Assembly (NCBI GenBank): GCA_003216255.1
Contig: QCJD01000005.1
Location: 1 to 64,000 of the forward strand
Direction: 5' to 3'
Source: Pelagibacteraceae bacterium AG-404-N13
GTDB lineage: Bacteria > Pseudomonadota > Alphaproteobacteria > Pelagibacterales > Pelagibacteraceae
Length of the DNA: 64,000 nucleotides
Each line of letters opens with the position of its first letter. Position 1 is the stretch's first letter. The position numbers were made by a program, and so were the translations under genes. The notes beneath the pieces are model-generated. The model worked only from the letters and a program-made list of their open reading frames with translations, did no database searches and was not told the DNA's origin. This document shows, piece after piece, positions 55,264-64,000 of this stretch.

Positions 55264-56533
55264 CTGGTTTATAAGGTCCTTCCGTTGTAACACTAATATA
55301 ATCAGCTTGTTCTTTTGATAATTTAGTTAATTTTGCTCCAACTTTTTCTAAATGTAACCTTGCAACTTTCTCATCAAGATGTTTTGGTAATACATATACC
55401 TTATTTTCATACTTATCAGAATTATTCCATAATTCTATTTGCGCTGTAACTTGATTAGTAAATGATGCACTCATAACAAAACTTGGATGACCAGTTGCAC
55501 ACCCTAAATTTACAAGTCTTCCTTCCGCTAATAAAATAAGTCTTTTATTATCTGGAAAAGTAATTTCGTGAACTTGGGGTTTAATTTCATCCCACTTATA
55601 ATTTTTTAACGCTTCTACTTGTATTTCGTTATCAAAGTGTCCAATATTACATAAGATTGATCTATCTTTCATAGCTCTCATATGATCTGCGGTAACTATA
55701 TCTTTATTTCCAGTAGCAGTAACAACAATATCTGCCTGTCCAATCATCTCATCCATCAAAACAACTTCGTAACCTTCCATCGCTGCTTGAAGTGCACATA
55801 TTGGATCTGTTTCGGTAACCATTACTCTAGCACCGCTTTGACGTAATGAAGCAGCACTCCCTTTTCCAACATCACCAAAACCAGCAACTATTGCAACTTT
55901 ACCTGACATCATAACATCAGTTGCTCTTTTAATTCCATCTACTAAACTTTCTCTGCAACCATATAAATTATCAAATTTAGATTTTGTTACTGAGTCGTTT
56001 ACGTTAATTGCAGGAACTAATAATGTTCCCTGCTCTTCCATTTTTTTCAAAGCCAAAACTCCAGTTGTTGTTTCTTCGCTTAAGCCTTTTATATCTTTTA
56101 ATAAATCTTTATAATCTTTATGCATAAGAGCAGTCAAATCGCCACCATCGTCTAAAATCATATTTGGCTTCCAATCTTTTTTACCCTCTATTGTTTGTCT
56201 TACACACCACCAATATTCTTCTTCGGTCTCTCCCTTCCATGCAAACACAGGTATACCTGCTTTTGCTATTGCTGCTGCAGCATGATCTTGAGTAGAAAAT
56301 ATATTACATGAAGACCACCTTACCTCTGCACCAAGGTCGACTAGTGTTTCAATTAAAACTGCTGTTTGAATTGTCATGTGCAAACAACCTAAAATTCTTG
56401 CTCCTTTAAGAGGATGTTTTCCCTTATATTCTTTTCTTAAAGCCATTAATCCTGGCATTTCAGTCTCTGCTAAAGAGATTTCTTTTCTTCCAAATTCTGC
56501 TTCATTTATATCTTTTACTTTATAATCACTCAT
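55247..56533 (-). CDS. ahcY: adenosylhomocysteinase
   Basis: Hydrolyses S-adenosylhomocysteine to adenosine and homocysteine. [44 protein letters not shown] (NAD site), [13 protein letters not shown] and the C-terminal [10 protein letters not shown] are canonical. I chose ATG 56533 because an AAAGGA ribosome site lies 9 bases upstream; the frame's first Met at 56572 lacks one. 428 residues. It follows chvG on the same strand after 65 bp with one GC-rich patch (AACCCGGC) but no riboswitch fold I recognise. Confidence 0.97.
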   Translation of the reverse strand: MSDYKVKDINEAEFGRKEISLAETEMPGLMALRKEYKGKHPLKGARILGCLHMTIQTAVLIETLVDLGAEVRWSSCNIFSTQDHAAAAIAKAGIPVFAWKGETEEEYWWCVRQTIEGKKDWKPNMILDDGGDLTALMHKDYKDLLKDIKGLSEETTTGVLALKKMEEQGTLLVPAINVNDSVTKSKFDNLYGCRESLVDGIKRATDVMMSGKVAIVAGFGDVGKGSAASLRQSGARVMVTETDPICALQAAMEGYEVVLMDEMIGQADIVVTATGNKDIVTADHMRAMKDRSILCNIGHFDNEIQVEALKNYKWDEIKPQVHEITFPDNKRLILLAEGRLVNLGCATGHPSFVMSASFTNQVTAQIELWNNSDKYENKVYVLPKHLDEKVARLHLEKVGAKLTKLSKEQADYISVTTEGPYKPDAYRY

Positions 56534-56598
56534 TTTTGATAATCCTTTCAAATAAAGCCGGGTTTCTAACAATAATATAAAAAATAATCAACTTATCA

Positions 56599-58131
56599 TT
56601 AAATCGCGGGGAGAATTATTTCAACTTTTGCTCCCTTATTTATATTATTAGTCGCTATTATTTCACCATTGTGAAGCTCAACTAGGTTTTTAACTATATT
56701 TAAACCTAAACCAGAATGTTCTCCAAATTTTTCAGGTCTATTACTATAAAATCTATTAAAAATTTTGTCAGTATTTTTTTCACTAAATCCAATTCCCTCA
56801 TCAATTACAATCAATGACAATTTACCATTCTCTTTTTTTGATATCTCAACAATTATTTCTTTATTGTTTTCACTAAAAGAAATTGAATTTTCTAAAAGAT
56901 TAGCAATAATTTGCTCTATTCTATTTTCAATACCAAGAATATTAAATTGATTATTATTATCAATTTTTAGTTTAATTCTAATTGATCTTTTTGATTCATA
57001 AATACTATTAAAATCATCTACTACAGATTTAGCAATATGACTTAAATTAATTTTTTTCATTCTTTCTGATGAAATAGCAGCCTCATCTTTAAGCATCTGA
57101 GAATAATCTGTGATTAATCTTTCAATTCTTTCTACATCATGAGAGACAATTCCAACTAATTTGCTTCTAAGTTCTTTGTTCTCTGTTTCTGAGATTATAT
57201 CTGAAGCACTCTTTAATGATGCTAAAGGATTTCTAATTTCATGAAGCAAATCTGTAGAGTAGTTTTCTGCAGTTGCTATTCTTTTATTTAGCTCATTTGT
57301 CATTTCATCAAGTGAATTAGAAAGCACACCCAGTTCATCATGTCTTTTTTTTATATTTTCTATATTCGTTTTTTCATCACTTTTATCTTTTATTATTTTT
57401 GTATAAGCAACAAGGTTTCTTATTGGTTTCAAAAAATATCTATTTAAAACAAAAGAGAATATTAGAATAACTATGACTACTAAAATTGCAGTTCTAATAA
57501 TAAAATTTTTTCTTTCGGCAATTGCAACTTTTACATCATTGGCATTCTCGATAATTGCCAAGTAGCCCACATTATTATTATCAATTAACACATTTTTAAT
57601 AGTTATTAAGAGAAACTGATCGTAAGTTTCTTCAGTAAAAGAATAAGCTTTTCCAAAATTGCTGGATTTTGAATAATTTTTTAATTCAAAATCAATAAAT
57701 GAGTTTTTTTTACTAGTTGTATCATTTTTTTCTGTTTTTTTTTGAATTTGACCCTCATTAAGATTGTTCATTTCAATTACTTCGAGCTTTTGGGAAAATG
57801 ATCGAGGATCTAAGTCTAAAGTATCAGTATCTCCGATCAATTCAAAATTGTTATCAAAAATTTGAACTCTATCTAAATTCTGAAAAAGAAATCGAGTTGA
57901 AAATAAAAATTTTTTTATATCGTTTTGATTAAATTTTATTCCTAATCTGTTTAAATTTTCAATTGTATTATTTAATACATTAACATGATTGGAGGTTTTG
58001 TTTTTTATAATTGTAGGTTTAATACTGTTTAAATAAAAAATAGTTAAAATTCCAATAACTAAAAAAACAAGAAAATTGATAAATAGAAATTTTTTTAAAA
58101 TAGATAAATTTTTTAAAAAGTGACTTAACAT
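56599..58131 (-). CDS. chvG: sensor histidine kinase, ChvG/ExoS-like
   Basis: A membrane kinase of 510 residues. Two helices (about 15-32 and 207-225) enclose a periplasmic sensor region with EVIEMNNLNEGQI. HAMP domain follows, then the phospho-acceptor LLHEIRNPLASL and the ATPase boxes ANLLENSISFS (N), DEGIGF (G1) and GLGLNIVKNLVELH (G2). It shares one base with the ChvI gene upstream. In rhizobia this pair senses acidity or envelope stress; its stimulus here is unknown. Confidence 0.9.
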   Translation of the reverse strand: MLSHFLKNLSILKKFLFINFLVFLVIGILTIFYLNSIKPTIIKNKTSNHVNVLNNTIENLNRLGIKFNQNDIKKFLFSTRFLFQNLDRVQIFDNNFELIGDTDTLDLDPRSFSQKLEVIEMNNLNEGQIQKKTEKNDTTSKKNSFIDFELKNYSKSSNFGKAYSFTEETYDQFLLITIKNVLIDNNNVGYLAIIENANDVKVAIAERKNFIIRTAILVVIVILIFSFVLNRYFLKPIRNLVAYTKIIKDKSDEKTNIENIKKRHDELGVLSNSLDEMTNELNKRIATAENYSTDLLHEIRNPLASLKSASDIISETENKELRSKLVGIVSHDVERIERLITDYSQMLKDEAAISSERMKKINLSHIAKSVVDDFNSIYESKRSIRIKLKIDNNNQFNILGIENRIEQIIANLLENSISFSENNKEIIVEISKKENGKLSLIVIDEGIGFSEKNTDKIFNRFYSNRPEKFGEHSGLGLNIVKNLVELHNGEIIATNNINKGAKVEIILPAI

Positions 58132-58829
58132 TATTTAACATTCCAACGATACCCACTTCCATATCTTGTTTCGATCGCTGAAAAGTCATTATCTACTTTT
58201 TTAAATTTTTTTCTAATCCTTTTTACATGACTATCTATAGTCCTATCTTCAATATCCGTGTCTTCTCTGTAGGCAACGTCCATCAATTGTGATCTTTCTT
58301 TGATATTTCCAGGTCTTTTAGCTAATTCTTGAACTATTAAAAACTCAGTAGTAGTTAATTTATCTGGAAGAGGTTTTCCATCCCATTCACATTCTAATTG
58401 GGTTGGATCTAATCTAAGTTTGCCATGATTAATAATATTTTTATTATCTTCAAGATTTGAATCTTTTTTACGCAACTGTACTTTAATTCTTTCTATCAAA
58501 ACTTTCGTTGAGAAGCCTCCAGATTTTTTTACAAAATCATCTGCACCCAATTTAAGACCTAATAATTCATCAACCTCTTCGTCTTTAGATGTTAAAAATA
58601 TTACTGGCAAAGAAGTTTTCTTTCTTAGTTTTGTCAATAATTCTGTTCCTTCCATTCTTGGCATTTTAATATCTACTACAGCTAGATCAGGTGGTGTCCT
58701 TGATAAACCAATTAGCGCACTCTCACCATCAAGGTATGTTTGTATATTAAATCCTTCTTTTTCGAGAGCTATGCTCAAACTTGTGAGAATATTTCTATCA
58801 TCGTCTATAAGTGCAATTGTATGTTTCAT
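58131..58829 (-). CDS. chvI: OmpR-type response regulator, ChvI-like
   Basis: A 232-residue response regulator with receiver Asp in PDLAVVDIKMPRMEG (about 47-61), IFLTSKDEEVDELLGLKLGA, and a C-terminal winged helix with TTTEFLIVQELAKRPG and RTIDSHVKRIRKKFK. This sequence style is that of ChvI of alphaproteobacteria. It precedes chvG, and its promoter must lie in the 49 bp before 58879. Confidence 0.92.
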   Translation of the reverse strand: MKHTIALIDDDRNILTSLSIALEKEGFNIQTYLDGESALIGLSRTPPDLAVVDIKMPRMEGTELLTKLRKKTSLPVIFLTSKDEEVDELLGLKLGADDFVKKSGGFSTKVLIERIKVQLRKKDSNLEDNKNIINHGKLRLDPTQLECEWDGKPLPDKLTTTEFLIVQELAKRPGNIKERSQLMDVAYREDTDIEDRTIDSHVKRIRKKFKKVDNDFSAIETRYGSGYRWNVK

Positions 58830-58878
58830 TGATATTTATAAAAATACTAAATTGTTTAAATTTGGGCAATTTAAAATT

Positions 58879-61650
58879 TTAATGAAGTTCTCCCCAATTT
58901 TTACCTGAATTAACATCTACTAATAAAGGTATTGAAAAAGAATGTTGTTCACTATTCTTAACACTCATCATAATATCACTAATTAACTTTGATGATTTTT
59001 TAAGATCATTAATATTTGTCTCAAAAATCAATTCATCATGAATTTGAAGTAACATTTTTAAATTTTCATTTTTTGGTAAATTCAATTCACCATTCAACCT
59101 TATCATTGCTAATCTCATTATTTCTGATGCTGAACCTTGAATTGGAGCGTTGATTGCAGCTCTTTCTTGAAAATTTCTTACATTAAAATTTTTATCATTT
59201 ATTCCAATGATATGAGTTTTTCTTCCAAATATATTTTTTACATATCCACTTTTTCTACAAAATTTAATAGTTGAATTCATATATTCTTTTATTTCAGGAA
59301 ATTTTTGAAAATAAGAATTTAAAAATTCTTCTGCTTCAATATTAGAAACCCCAATTTGCTTTGCCAATCCGTATTGTGATATTCCATAAATTATTCCAAA
59401 GTTAATAGCTTTTGCTTTTCTTCTCATTTCTGAATTAACTTTTTTTATCTCAACACCAAATACTTGGCTGGCTGTCAAAGAATGAATATCCTCACTATTT
59501 AAAAATGCTTTTTTTAGAGCTTTTACATCTGCTAAATCTGCTAAAATTCTCATTTCTATTTGATTATAATCTGCAGATATTAATTTCTTATCTTTTTCAG
59601 AAATAAATGCTTTTCTGATATCTCTACCATCTTCTGATTTTATAGGAATATTTTGCAAATTTGGGTCACTTGAAGCCAGTCTTCCAGTAGTAGTTGCTGC
59701 TAATAAAAAAGAAGTGTGAACGCGATTTGTCTTAAAATTTAGATGTTCGGGTAAGGAATCAGAATATGTATTTTTAAGTTTACTAGTTTGTCGCCAATCT
59801 AAAACTAATTTGGGTAATTCATGTCCTTTGAATGCTAGATCTTCTAATACTGAAGCGTTTGTTGCAAAACTACCTTTTTTTGTTTTTTTTAGTGAAGAAA
59901 TTTTAAGATCATTGTACATTATTTCACCAAGTTGCTTAGTAGAAGCAATATTAAACTTTTTATTTGAAATTTTATAAATTTTTTTTTCAAATTGTTCAAT
60001 TTTATTTGAGAATTTAGAAGATAGTTTTTTTAGAAAACCTTTATCTAATCCAATTCCATTTATTTCCATCATTGCTAAAATTTTTATTAATGGTTTTTCA
60101 AAAATTTCGTAAATATTAATTAAATTTTCTGATTTTAAAGATTTTAAAAATATCTTATATAATCGATAAGTAATATCAGCATCTTCAGAAGCATAATTTT
60201 TAGCAACTTCCAAATCTACTTCGCTGAAGTTTATCTGTTTCTTTCCTGTTCCAACTATATCCTTAAATTTTATTGTCTTGTGATCTAAATGAATTTCAGA
60301 CAAAGTATCCATATTATGACGATTTTTTCCTGCATCTAAGACATATGACATAAGCATTGTATCCTCCATAGAATTAATATCAATTCCTCGATGGTAAAAT
60401 ATTATGTAATCAAACTTAATATTTTGACCGATTTTTTTAATACTTTTATCTTCTAAATAAGGTTTAAAAATTGATAAAATTTTTTTTTCATCAAAATTTT
60501 TTGTATTTAAGTGATTTAAAGGAATGTAAAAGGCATAACCAATGCTACTTGATATTGAAATTCCTACTAAGCTGGCCTGATGTGGATCAAGCGAGTTGGT
60601 CTCGGTATCAATTGAAAATTCACCAATTTCTTCAGCATTTTTTAAAAATTTTCTTAGCTCATCTTCATTTTTGATAATTTCATAATTTTTTTTTGTAATC
60701 TCTAAAGAATATTTTTCTTTTATATTAGGCTCATTATTTTCAAATTCTGACTCCCCATATTTAGATATAGCTGAACTTAAAAGTCTATTAAATTCCATTT
60801 CTCTTAGAAAATTATATAACTTTTTTTTATCAATTTGCTTTAGTTCAAATTCACTAATCGAATTTTTTACTGGCACATCATTTTTTAATTCAACAAGCTT
60901 TTTACTAATTATTGCTTTATCACTGTTTTGAATTAATGTTTCTCTTCTCTTATTTTGTCTAATTTTTTTAGCATTTTTTAATAAATTCTCTAAATTTCCA
61001 TATTCGTTAATTAATTCAGCTGCAGTTTTTACCCCAATGCCAGGAACTCCTGGAACATTATCTGTAGTGTCTCCTGCCAATGCTTGAACATCAACTACTT
61101 TTTCTGGTTTAACTCCAAATTTATTATTTACATCTTCTTCATTAATAAATTTATTTTTCATTGGATCATAAATTCTTACGTTTTTTCTATACAGTTGCAT
61201 TAGATCTTTATCGGAAGAAACTATAGTAGCCTTGGCACCTTTTGATAAAATTTGTTCTACATAAGTTGCGATTAAATCATCAGCTTCATAATTAATTAAT
61301 TCAATGGATGGTAAATTGAATGCTAAAACAGATTTTCTTATAAATTCAAATTGAGGTATAAGATCATCTGGAGCGTCTGATCTATTACCTTTGTATTCAG
61401 AATAAATATCATTTCTAAAATTTTTTCTCGCAGAATCAAAAATCACTGCAAAATGAGTTGGTTTTTCAGAATTTTCATTAGATTTTGAGTCTTCAAGCAA
61501 TTTGAAAAGCATATTGCAAAATCCACTAACTGCACCAACTGGTAATCCGTCACTTTTTCTTGTTAGCGGTGGCAAGGCATAGTACGCTCTAAAAATATAT
61601 CCTGATCCATCGACTAAGTAAAAATGATCAGATTTTTTTATTTTATTCAT
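58879..61650 (-). CDS. polA: DNA polymerase I
   Basis: A 923-residue repair and Okazaki-processing polymerase. The N-terminal 5' nuclease domain has YLVDGSGYIFRAYYAL and PGVPGIGVKTAAEL. The middle 3'-5' exonuclease has FSIDTETNSLDP, keeping the Asp/Glu pair. The polymerase shows SADYNQIEMRILADLA, RRKAKAINFGIIYGIS and LQIHDELIFE. So all three activities appear intact. It is transcribed alone, divergent from an ABC ATPase by 49 bp. Confidence 0.98.
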   Translation of the reverse strand: MNKIKKSDHFYLVDGSGYIFRAYYALPPLTRKSDGLPVGAVSGFCNMLFKLLEDSKSNENSEKPTHFAVIFDSARKNFRNDIYSEYKGNRSDAPDDLIPQFEFIRKSVLAFNLPSIELINYEADDLIATYVEQILSKGAKATIVSSDKDLMQLYRKNVRIYDPMKNKFINEEDVNNKFGVKPEKVVDVQALAGDTTDNVPGVPGIGVKTAAELINEYGNLENLLKNAKKIRQNKRRETLIQNSDKAIISKKLVELKNDVPVKNSISEFELKQIDKKKLYNFLREMEFNRLLSSAISKYGESEFENNEPNIKEKYSLEITKKNYEIIKNEDELRKFLKNAEEIGEFSIDTETNSLDPHQASLVGISISSSIGYAFYIPLNHLNTKNFDEKKILSIFKPYLEDKSIKKIGQNIKFDYIIFYHRGIDINSMEDTMLMSYVLDAGKNRHNMDTLSEIHLDHKTIKFKDIVGTGKKQINFSEVDLEVAKNYASEDADITYRLYKIFLKSLKSENLINIYEIFEKPLIKILAMMEINGIGLDKGFLKKLSSKFSNKIEQFEKKIYKISNKKFNIASTKQLGEIMYNDLKISSLKKTKKGSFATNASVLEDLAFKGHELPKLVLDWRQTSKLKNTYSDSLPEHLNFKTNRVHTSFLLAATTTGRLASSDPNLQNIPIKSEDGRDIRKAFISEKDKKLISADYNQIEMRILADLADVKALKKAFLNSEDIHSLTASQVFGVEIKKVNSEMRRKAKAINFGIIYGISQYGLAKQIGVSNIEAEEFLNSYFQKFPEIKEYMNSTIKFCRKSGYVKNIFGRKTHIIGINDKNFNVRNFQERAAINAPIQGSASEIMRLAMIRLNGELNLPKNENLKMLLQIHDELIFETNINDLKKSSKLISDIMMSVKNSEQHSFSIPLLVDVNSGKNWGELH

Positions 61651-61699
61651 ATAATAATGTTATCTTATTTCTCTTAATGTTATAAATGTATAACCATAT

Positions 61700-62629
61700 A
61701 TGGAAAAAAAAAACGTTGTAGATGTTAAAAACTTAAAAAAAACTTATTCAAAAAAAGGCGCAAACCTAGTTGAAGCCTTAAAAAGTTTAAACTTAGAAGT
61801 GAAAGAAGGAGAAATTTTTGGATTACTTGGACCAAATGGTGCTGGAAAAAGTACATTTATTAACATACTTGGAGGATCTGTTATAAAAAGTGAAGGCACA
61901 GTAAATGTTTGGGGTTTTGATTTAGATAAGAATCCTAGACAAGTTAGAGCATCTATTGGGATAGTTCCTCAAGAAGTAAATATAGACCCATTTTTTAGTC
62001 CTAAAAACTTACTAGAATTACAGGCTGGATTATATGGAGTCAAAAAAAAAGATAGGATAACTGATACAATTTTGAAATTAGTATCTTTAGAAAATCAAGC
62101 AAATAGTTATTCAAGAAGTTTATCTGGTGGAATGAAAAGAAGGTTAATGGTAGCAAAAGCTATGGTTCATCAACCGCCTATTGTAATTTTGGATGAACCA
62201 ACAGCAGGGGTTGACGTCGAACTAAGAAAAAAAATGTGGGATAATGTAAAATCATTAAATGAAAAAGGTGTAACTATTATACTTACAACTCATTATTTAG
62301 AAGAAGCTGAAAAAATGTGTGATAGAATTGGAATTTTAAGCCATGGTGAATTAGTAGCTTTAGATACAACAAAAAATCTTTTAGATAAAATTCAAACAAA
62401 GATTGTCAATTTTATTACAGATAAAAAAGCAAATATTGATGAAAATCAGTTAGAATCTTTAAAGGTTATTTCTAATGAAAACGGTAAATTAAGTATTTCT
62501 TATGAAAAAAGCAAAATTAATATTGACCAAATTATTAAATATTTATCTGCCCAAAATATAAAAATATTTGACATTTCAACTGATGATGGTGATCTAGAAG
62601 ATGTATTTTTAAGGTTAACAAAAAACTAG
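61700..62629 (+). CDS. ABC transporter ATP-binding protein (CcmA/DrrA type)
   Basis: A single ATPase of 309 residues. Walker A GPNGAGKST, signature LSGGMKRRLMVA, Walker B VILDEPTAGVD and the switch TTHYLEEAE are present. The C-terminal 80 residues form the accessory domain typical of DrrA/ABC-2 exporters. No permease follows; the next gene is bioY, so its membrane partner must be encoded elsewhere. Divergent from polA. Confidence 0.88.
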   Translation: MEKKNVVDVKNLKKTYSKKGANLVEALKSLNLEVKEGEIFGLLGPNGAGKSTFINILGGSVIKSEGTVNVWGFDLDKNPRQVRASIGIVPQEVNIDPFFSPKNLLELQAGLYGVKKKDRITDTILKLVSLENQANSYSRSLSGGMKRRLMVAKAMVHQPPIVILDEPTAGVDVELRKKMWDNVKSLNEKGVTIILTTHYLEEAEKMCDRIGILSHGELVALDTTKNLLDKIQTKIVNFITDKKANIDENQLESLKVISNENGKLSISYEKSKINIDQIIKYLSAQNIKIFDISTDDGDLEDVFLRLTKN

Positions 62630-62661
62630 ATTAATTATTTTTAAAGATGTAAAATAATCGT

Positions 62662-63213
62662 ATGGAACTTGTAAAAACTATATCAAACAACAAAATAATT
62701 AAAATTTTTTTGATTTCTCTTTTAGGATCAATTTTATTAACGATTTCTGCAAAAATTAAAATTCCTTTTTATCCAGTACCTATGACTATGCAAACTTTTG
62801 TAGTAATATTCTTAGGTATTTCTTTTGGTTATAAAGTTGGGGTAACAACAATTTTATTATATTTACTTGAAGGTATTGCTGGTTTGCCAGTTTTTTCTAA
62901 TTCACCAGAAAAAGGAATAGGTATTACTTACTTTGTTGGACCTACAATGGGCTATTTAATAGGATTCGTTTTCGCATGTTTCATTGCAGGTTACTTTAAA
63001 TATAATTCAAACTATTTGAATAATTTTTTAAAAATATTATTGTCAACGTCAATAATATATTTATTTGGAGTAATATGGTTAGGTACTTTAATAGGTTGGG
63101 ATAAACCAATTTTACAATTAGGTGTTTATCCATTTTTATTAGCAGAACTATTTAAAATTTTACTCTTAACTATACTGGCAAAAAAAGTTGGAAAATTTAG
63201 AAAATTTATCTAG
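62662..63213 (+). CDS. bioY: biotin transporter BioY
   Basis: A 183-residue S-component with six helices. IPFYPVPMTMQTFVVIFLGISFG is the family N-terminal block (20 of them conserved), followed by LLYLLEGIAGLPVFS and GPTMGYLIGF. It likely imports biotin; no ECF ATPase or transmembrane subunit is nearby, so it may work alone or share a module. It converges with the PrrA gene, overlapping by 8 bp. Uptake fits a cell lacking biotin synthesis, though that is not shown here. Confidence 0.93.
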   Translation: MELVKTISNNKIIKIFLISLLGSILLTISAKIKIPFYPVPMTMQTFVVIFLGISFGYKVGVTTILLYLLEGIAGLPVFSNSPEKGIGITYFVGPTMGYLIGFVFACFIAGYFKYNSNYLNNFLKILLSTSIIYLFGVIWLGTLIGWDKPILQLGVYPFLLAELFKILLLTILAKKVGKFRKFI

Positions 63214-63769
63214 GAGATCTTTTAGATAATATTCTTTGTAAAGTTCTTCTATGCATTTTCAATCTTCTTGCAGTTTCTGAAACATTCCTATTGCACAGCT
63301 CAAACACTCTATGAATATGCTCCCACTTAACTCTGTCTGCTGACATAGGGTTTTCTGGGGGTGAAGCTTTTGATTGTGGATCGGCTAAAAGAGCTTTTTC
63401 CACGTCATCTGCATCAGCAGGTTTTGCAAGATAGTCAATTGCTCCCTCTTTGATAGCGGCAACTGCTGTTGGTATATTTCCGTAACCAGTTAACATAATT
63501 ATTCTGCTACTAGGATTATTAACCTGAATTTCTTTTACAACCTCAAGTCCATTTCCATCGTTCAGTCTTAAATCGACAACTGCAAAAGCTGGTTTTTTTG
63601 ATTTTACAGACTCTATCCCAAGTTTTACACTCTCTGCTTGTGAGACTTGAAAACCTTTTTTCTCCATTGCCCTAGATAATCTCTCTCTAAATGGATTATC
63701 ATCATCAACGATCAGCAATGAATTATCTTTAAATTCGCTTATTTTTTTTAAGTTTTGTACATTTTTCAT
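63206..63769 (-). CDS. regA: response regulator PrrA/RegA/ActR family
   Basis: A 187-residue global redox-type regulator. Receiver domain SLLIVDDDNPFRERL with the phospho-Asp in FAVVDLRLNDGNGLEV and IIMLTGYGNIPTAVAAIKEGA; the Fis-type helix-turn-helix at the C-terminus ends ARRLKMHRRTLQRILSKR, nearly invariant in the family. The partner sensor RegB/PrrB is not in the window. It is divergent from the probable decarboxylase at 63915. Confidence 0.93.
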   Translation of the reverse strand: MKNVQNLKKISEFKDNSLLIVDDDNPFRERLSRAMEKKGFQVSQAESVKLGIESVKSKKPAFAVVDLRLNDGNGLEVVKEIQVNNPSSRIIMLTGYGNIPTAVAAIKEGAIDYLAKPADADDVEKALLADPQSKASPPENPMSADRVKWEHIHRVFELCNRNVSETARRLKMHRRTLQRILSKRSPR

Positions 63770-63865
63770 TAGTTCACATATGGAAACGATTTTCTATATT
63801 TCAATGATATTATTTACTTTACATTGCTTAACATATCCCATAAATGCTGGATTTATATAGAAATT

Positions 63866-63890
63866 GCATAGCAGATATGCGGTTTTTTTT
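63866..63890 (+). terminator. possible intrinsic terminator in the leader of the gene at 63915
   Basis: GCATA (63866-63870), loop GCAGA, TATGC (63876-63880), extended by wobble pairs (TT with GG) and followed by eight T. It sits between the divergent promoter region and the next ATG, so it could act as an attenuator. Stem is short. Confidence 0.35.
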
Positions 63891-63914
63891 GTTAAATTTT
63901 TTTTGAGGTAATAA

Positions 63915-64000
63915 ATGGAAAAATTTAAATCAGTTGATGAACTAGTAAAACAACTGAGACCTACAGAGCCAGTTTATTGTATTAGAAGAAAATCAATACA
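63915..64000 (+). CDS. probable ornithine/diaminopimelate-type decarboxylase (partial, 5' end)
   Basis: The first 28 codons before the right edge read MEKFKSVDELVKQLRPTEPV then YCIRRKSI. A GAGGTA ribosome site is 4 bases before the ATG. The opening resembles fold-III PLP decarboxylases (ornithine/DAP type) seen after prrA in related genomes. Only the N-terminus is in view and no active-site residue is seen, so this is a tentative call. Confidence 0.5.
   Translation, partial: MEKFKSVDELVKQLRPTEPVYCIRRKSI

Noticed and set aside
56534..56598. Possible SAM or SAH riboswitch before ahcY
   Set aside because: Only 65 bp between chvG and ahcY, and apart from one GC-rich patch no conserved core of SAM-II, SAM-V or SAH elements could be recognised.

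Overview
The window is a gene-dense stretch of a very AT-rich alphaproteobacterial chromosome. Lysine/asparagine/isoleucine-rich proteins, 1-8 bp gene overlaps, almost no spacer DNA (no gene-free stretch reaches 300 bp) and marker families such as DUF1476, DUF2093, BamF-like DUF3035, ChvI/ChvG and PrrA/RegA point to a streamlined marine SAR11 (Pelagibacterales) genome. No rRNA, tRNA, CRISPR array, prophage or insertion sequence is visible.

Layout. 1-8.1 kb: a partial DUF2721 membrane protein, then a tight plus-strand run ubiA, msbA-like exporter, waaA, lpxK, lpxL (lipid A/Kdo assembly and export), DUF2093, purD and rsmD. 8.1-14.6 kb, minus strand: HAD phosphatase, ribF, ileS, lspA, a BamF-like lipoprotein and a short pgi. 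14.6-16.7 kb: groES-groEL with a sigma-32-type promoter and a clear terminator. 16.7-20.2 kb: envelope proteins (unknown periplasmic protein plus HupE, a YczE-like protein, a DUF6134-like protein, a DjlA-like co-chaperone). 20.2-23.3 kb: isocitrate lyase, a 54-residue unknown protein and a divergent ScfR/RamB-type regulator, with an array of TTTACAAA boxes between them. 23.3-30.7 kb: lysine-rich coiled-coil protein, cyclopropane synthase, DapA-family aldolase, GT9 glycosyltransferase, a membrane J protein, oligopeptidase B, and hsp20 with a heat-shock promoter and a ROSE-like leader.

31.2-43.4 kb is a purine scavenging and catabolism island. On the plus strand a CDA-fold deaminase and a complete BmpA/YufOPQ-type nucleoside ABC importer lead into a bidirectional terminator. 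On the minus strand lies an operon HIU hydrolase, XdhA, XdhB, guanine deaminase, PuuD membrane domain and a xanthine/guanine phosphoribosyltransferase. Divergent uraD and a separate cytochrome c complete it. Together these encode uptake, guanine to xanthine to urate to 5-hydroxyisourate to OHCU to allantoin, with a salvage branch. PuuD, normally fused to a cytochrome c, appears split in two here.

43.4-52.4 kb holds assorted genes: DUF1330, alkA-type glycosylase, EamA exporter, msrA, sulfurtransferase, an RND efflux pair, SLT-like lipoprotein, SNase, the ATPase zeta inhibitor and a VanZ-like protein. 52.4-61.7 kb: gpmA, murU/amgK-like genes, tsaE, ahcY, the ChvG/ChvI two-component system and polA. 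61.7-64 kb: an ABC ATPase, bioY, a PrrA/RegA regulator and the start of a probable ornithine/diaminopimelate decarboxylase. Candidates for new biology are the TTTACAAA-box module around the glyoxylate shunt gene, the split urate-oxidising enzyme, the ROSE-like hsp20 leader and the lysine-rich coiled-coil protein.
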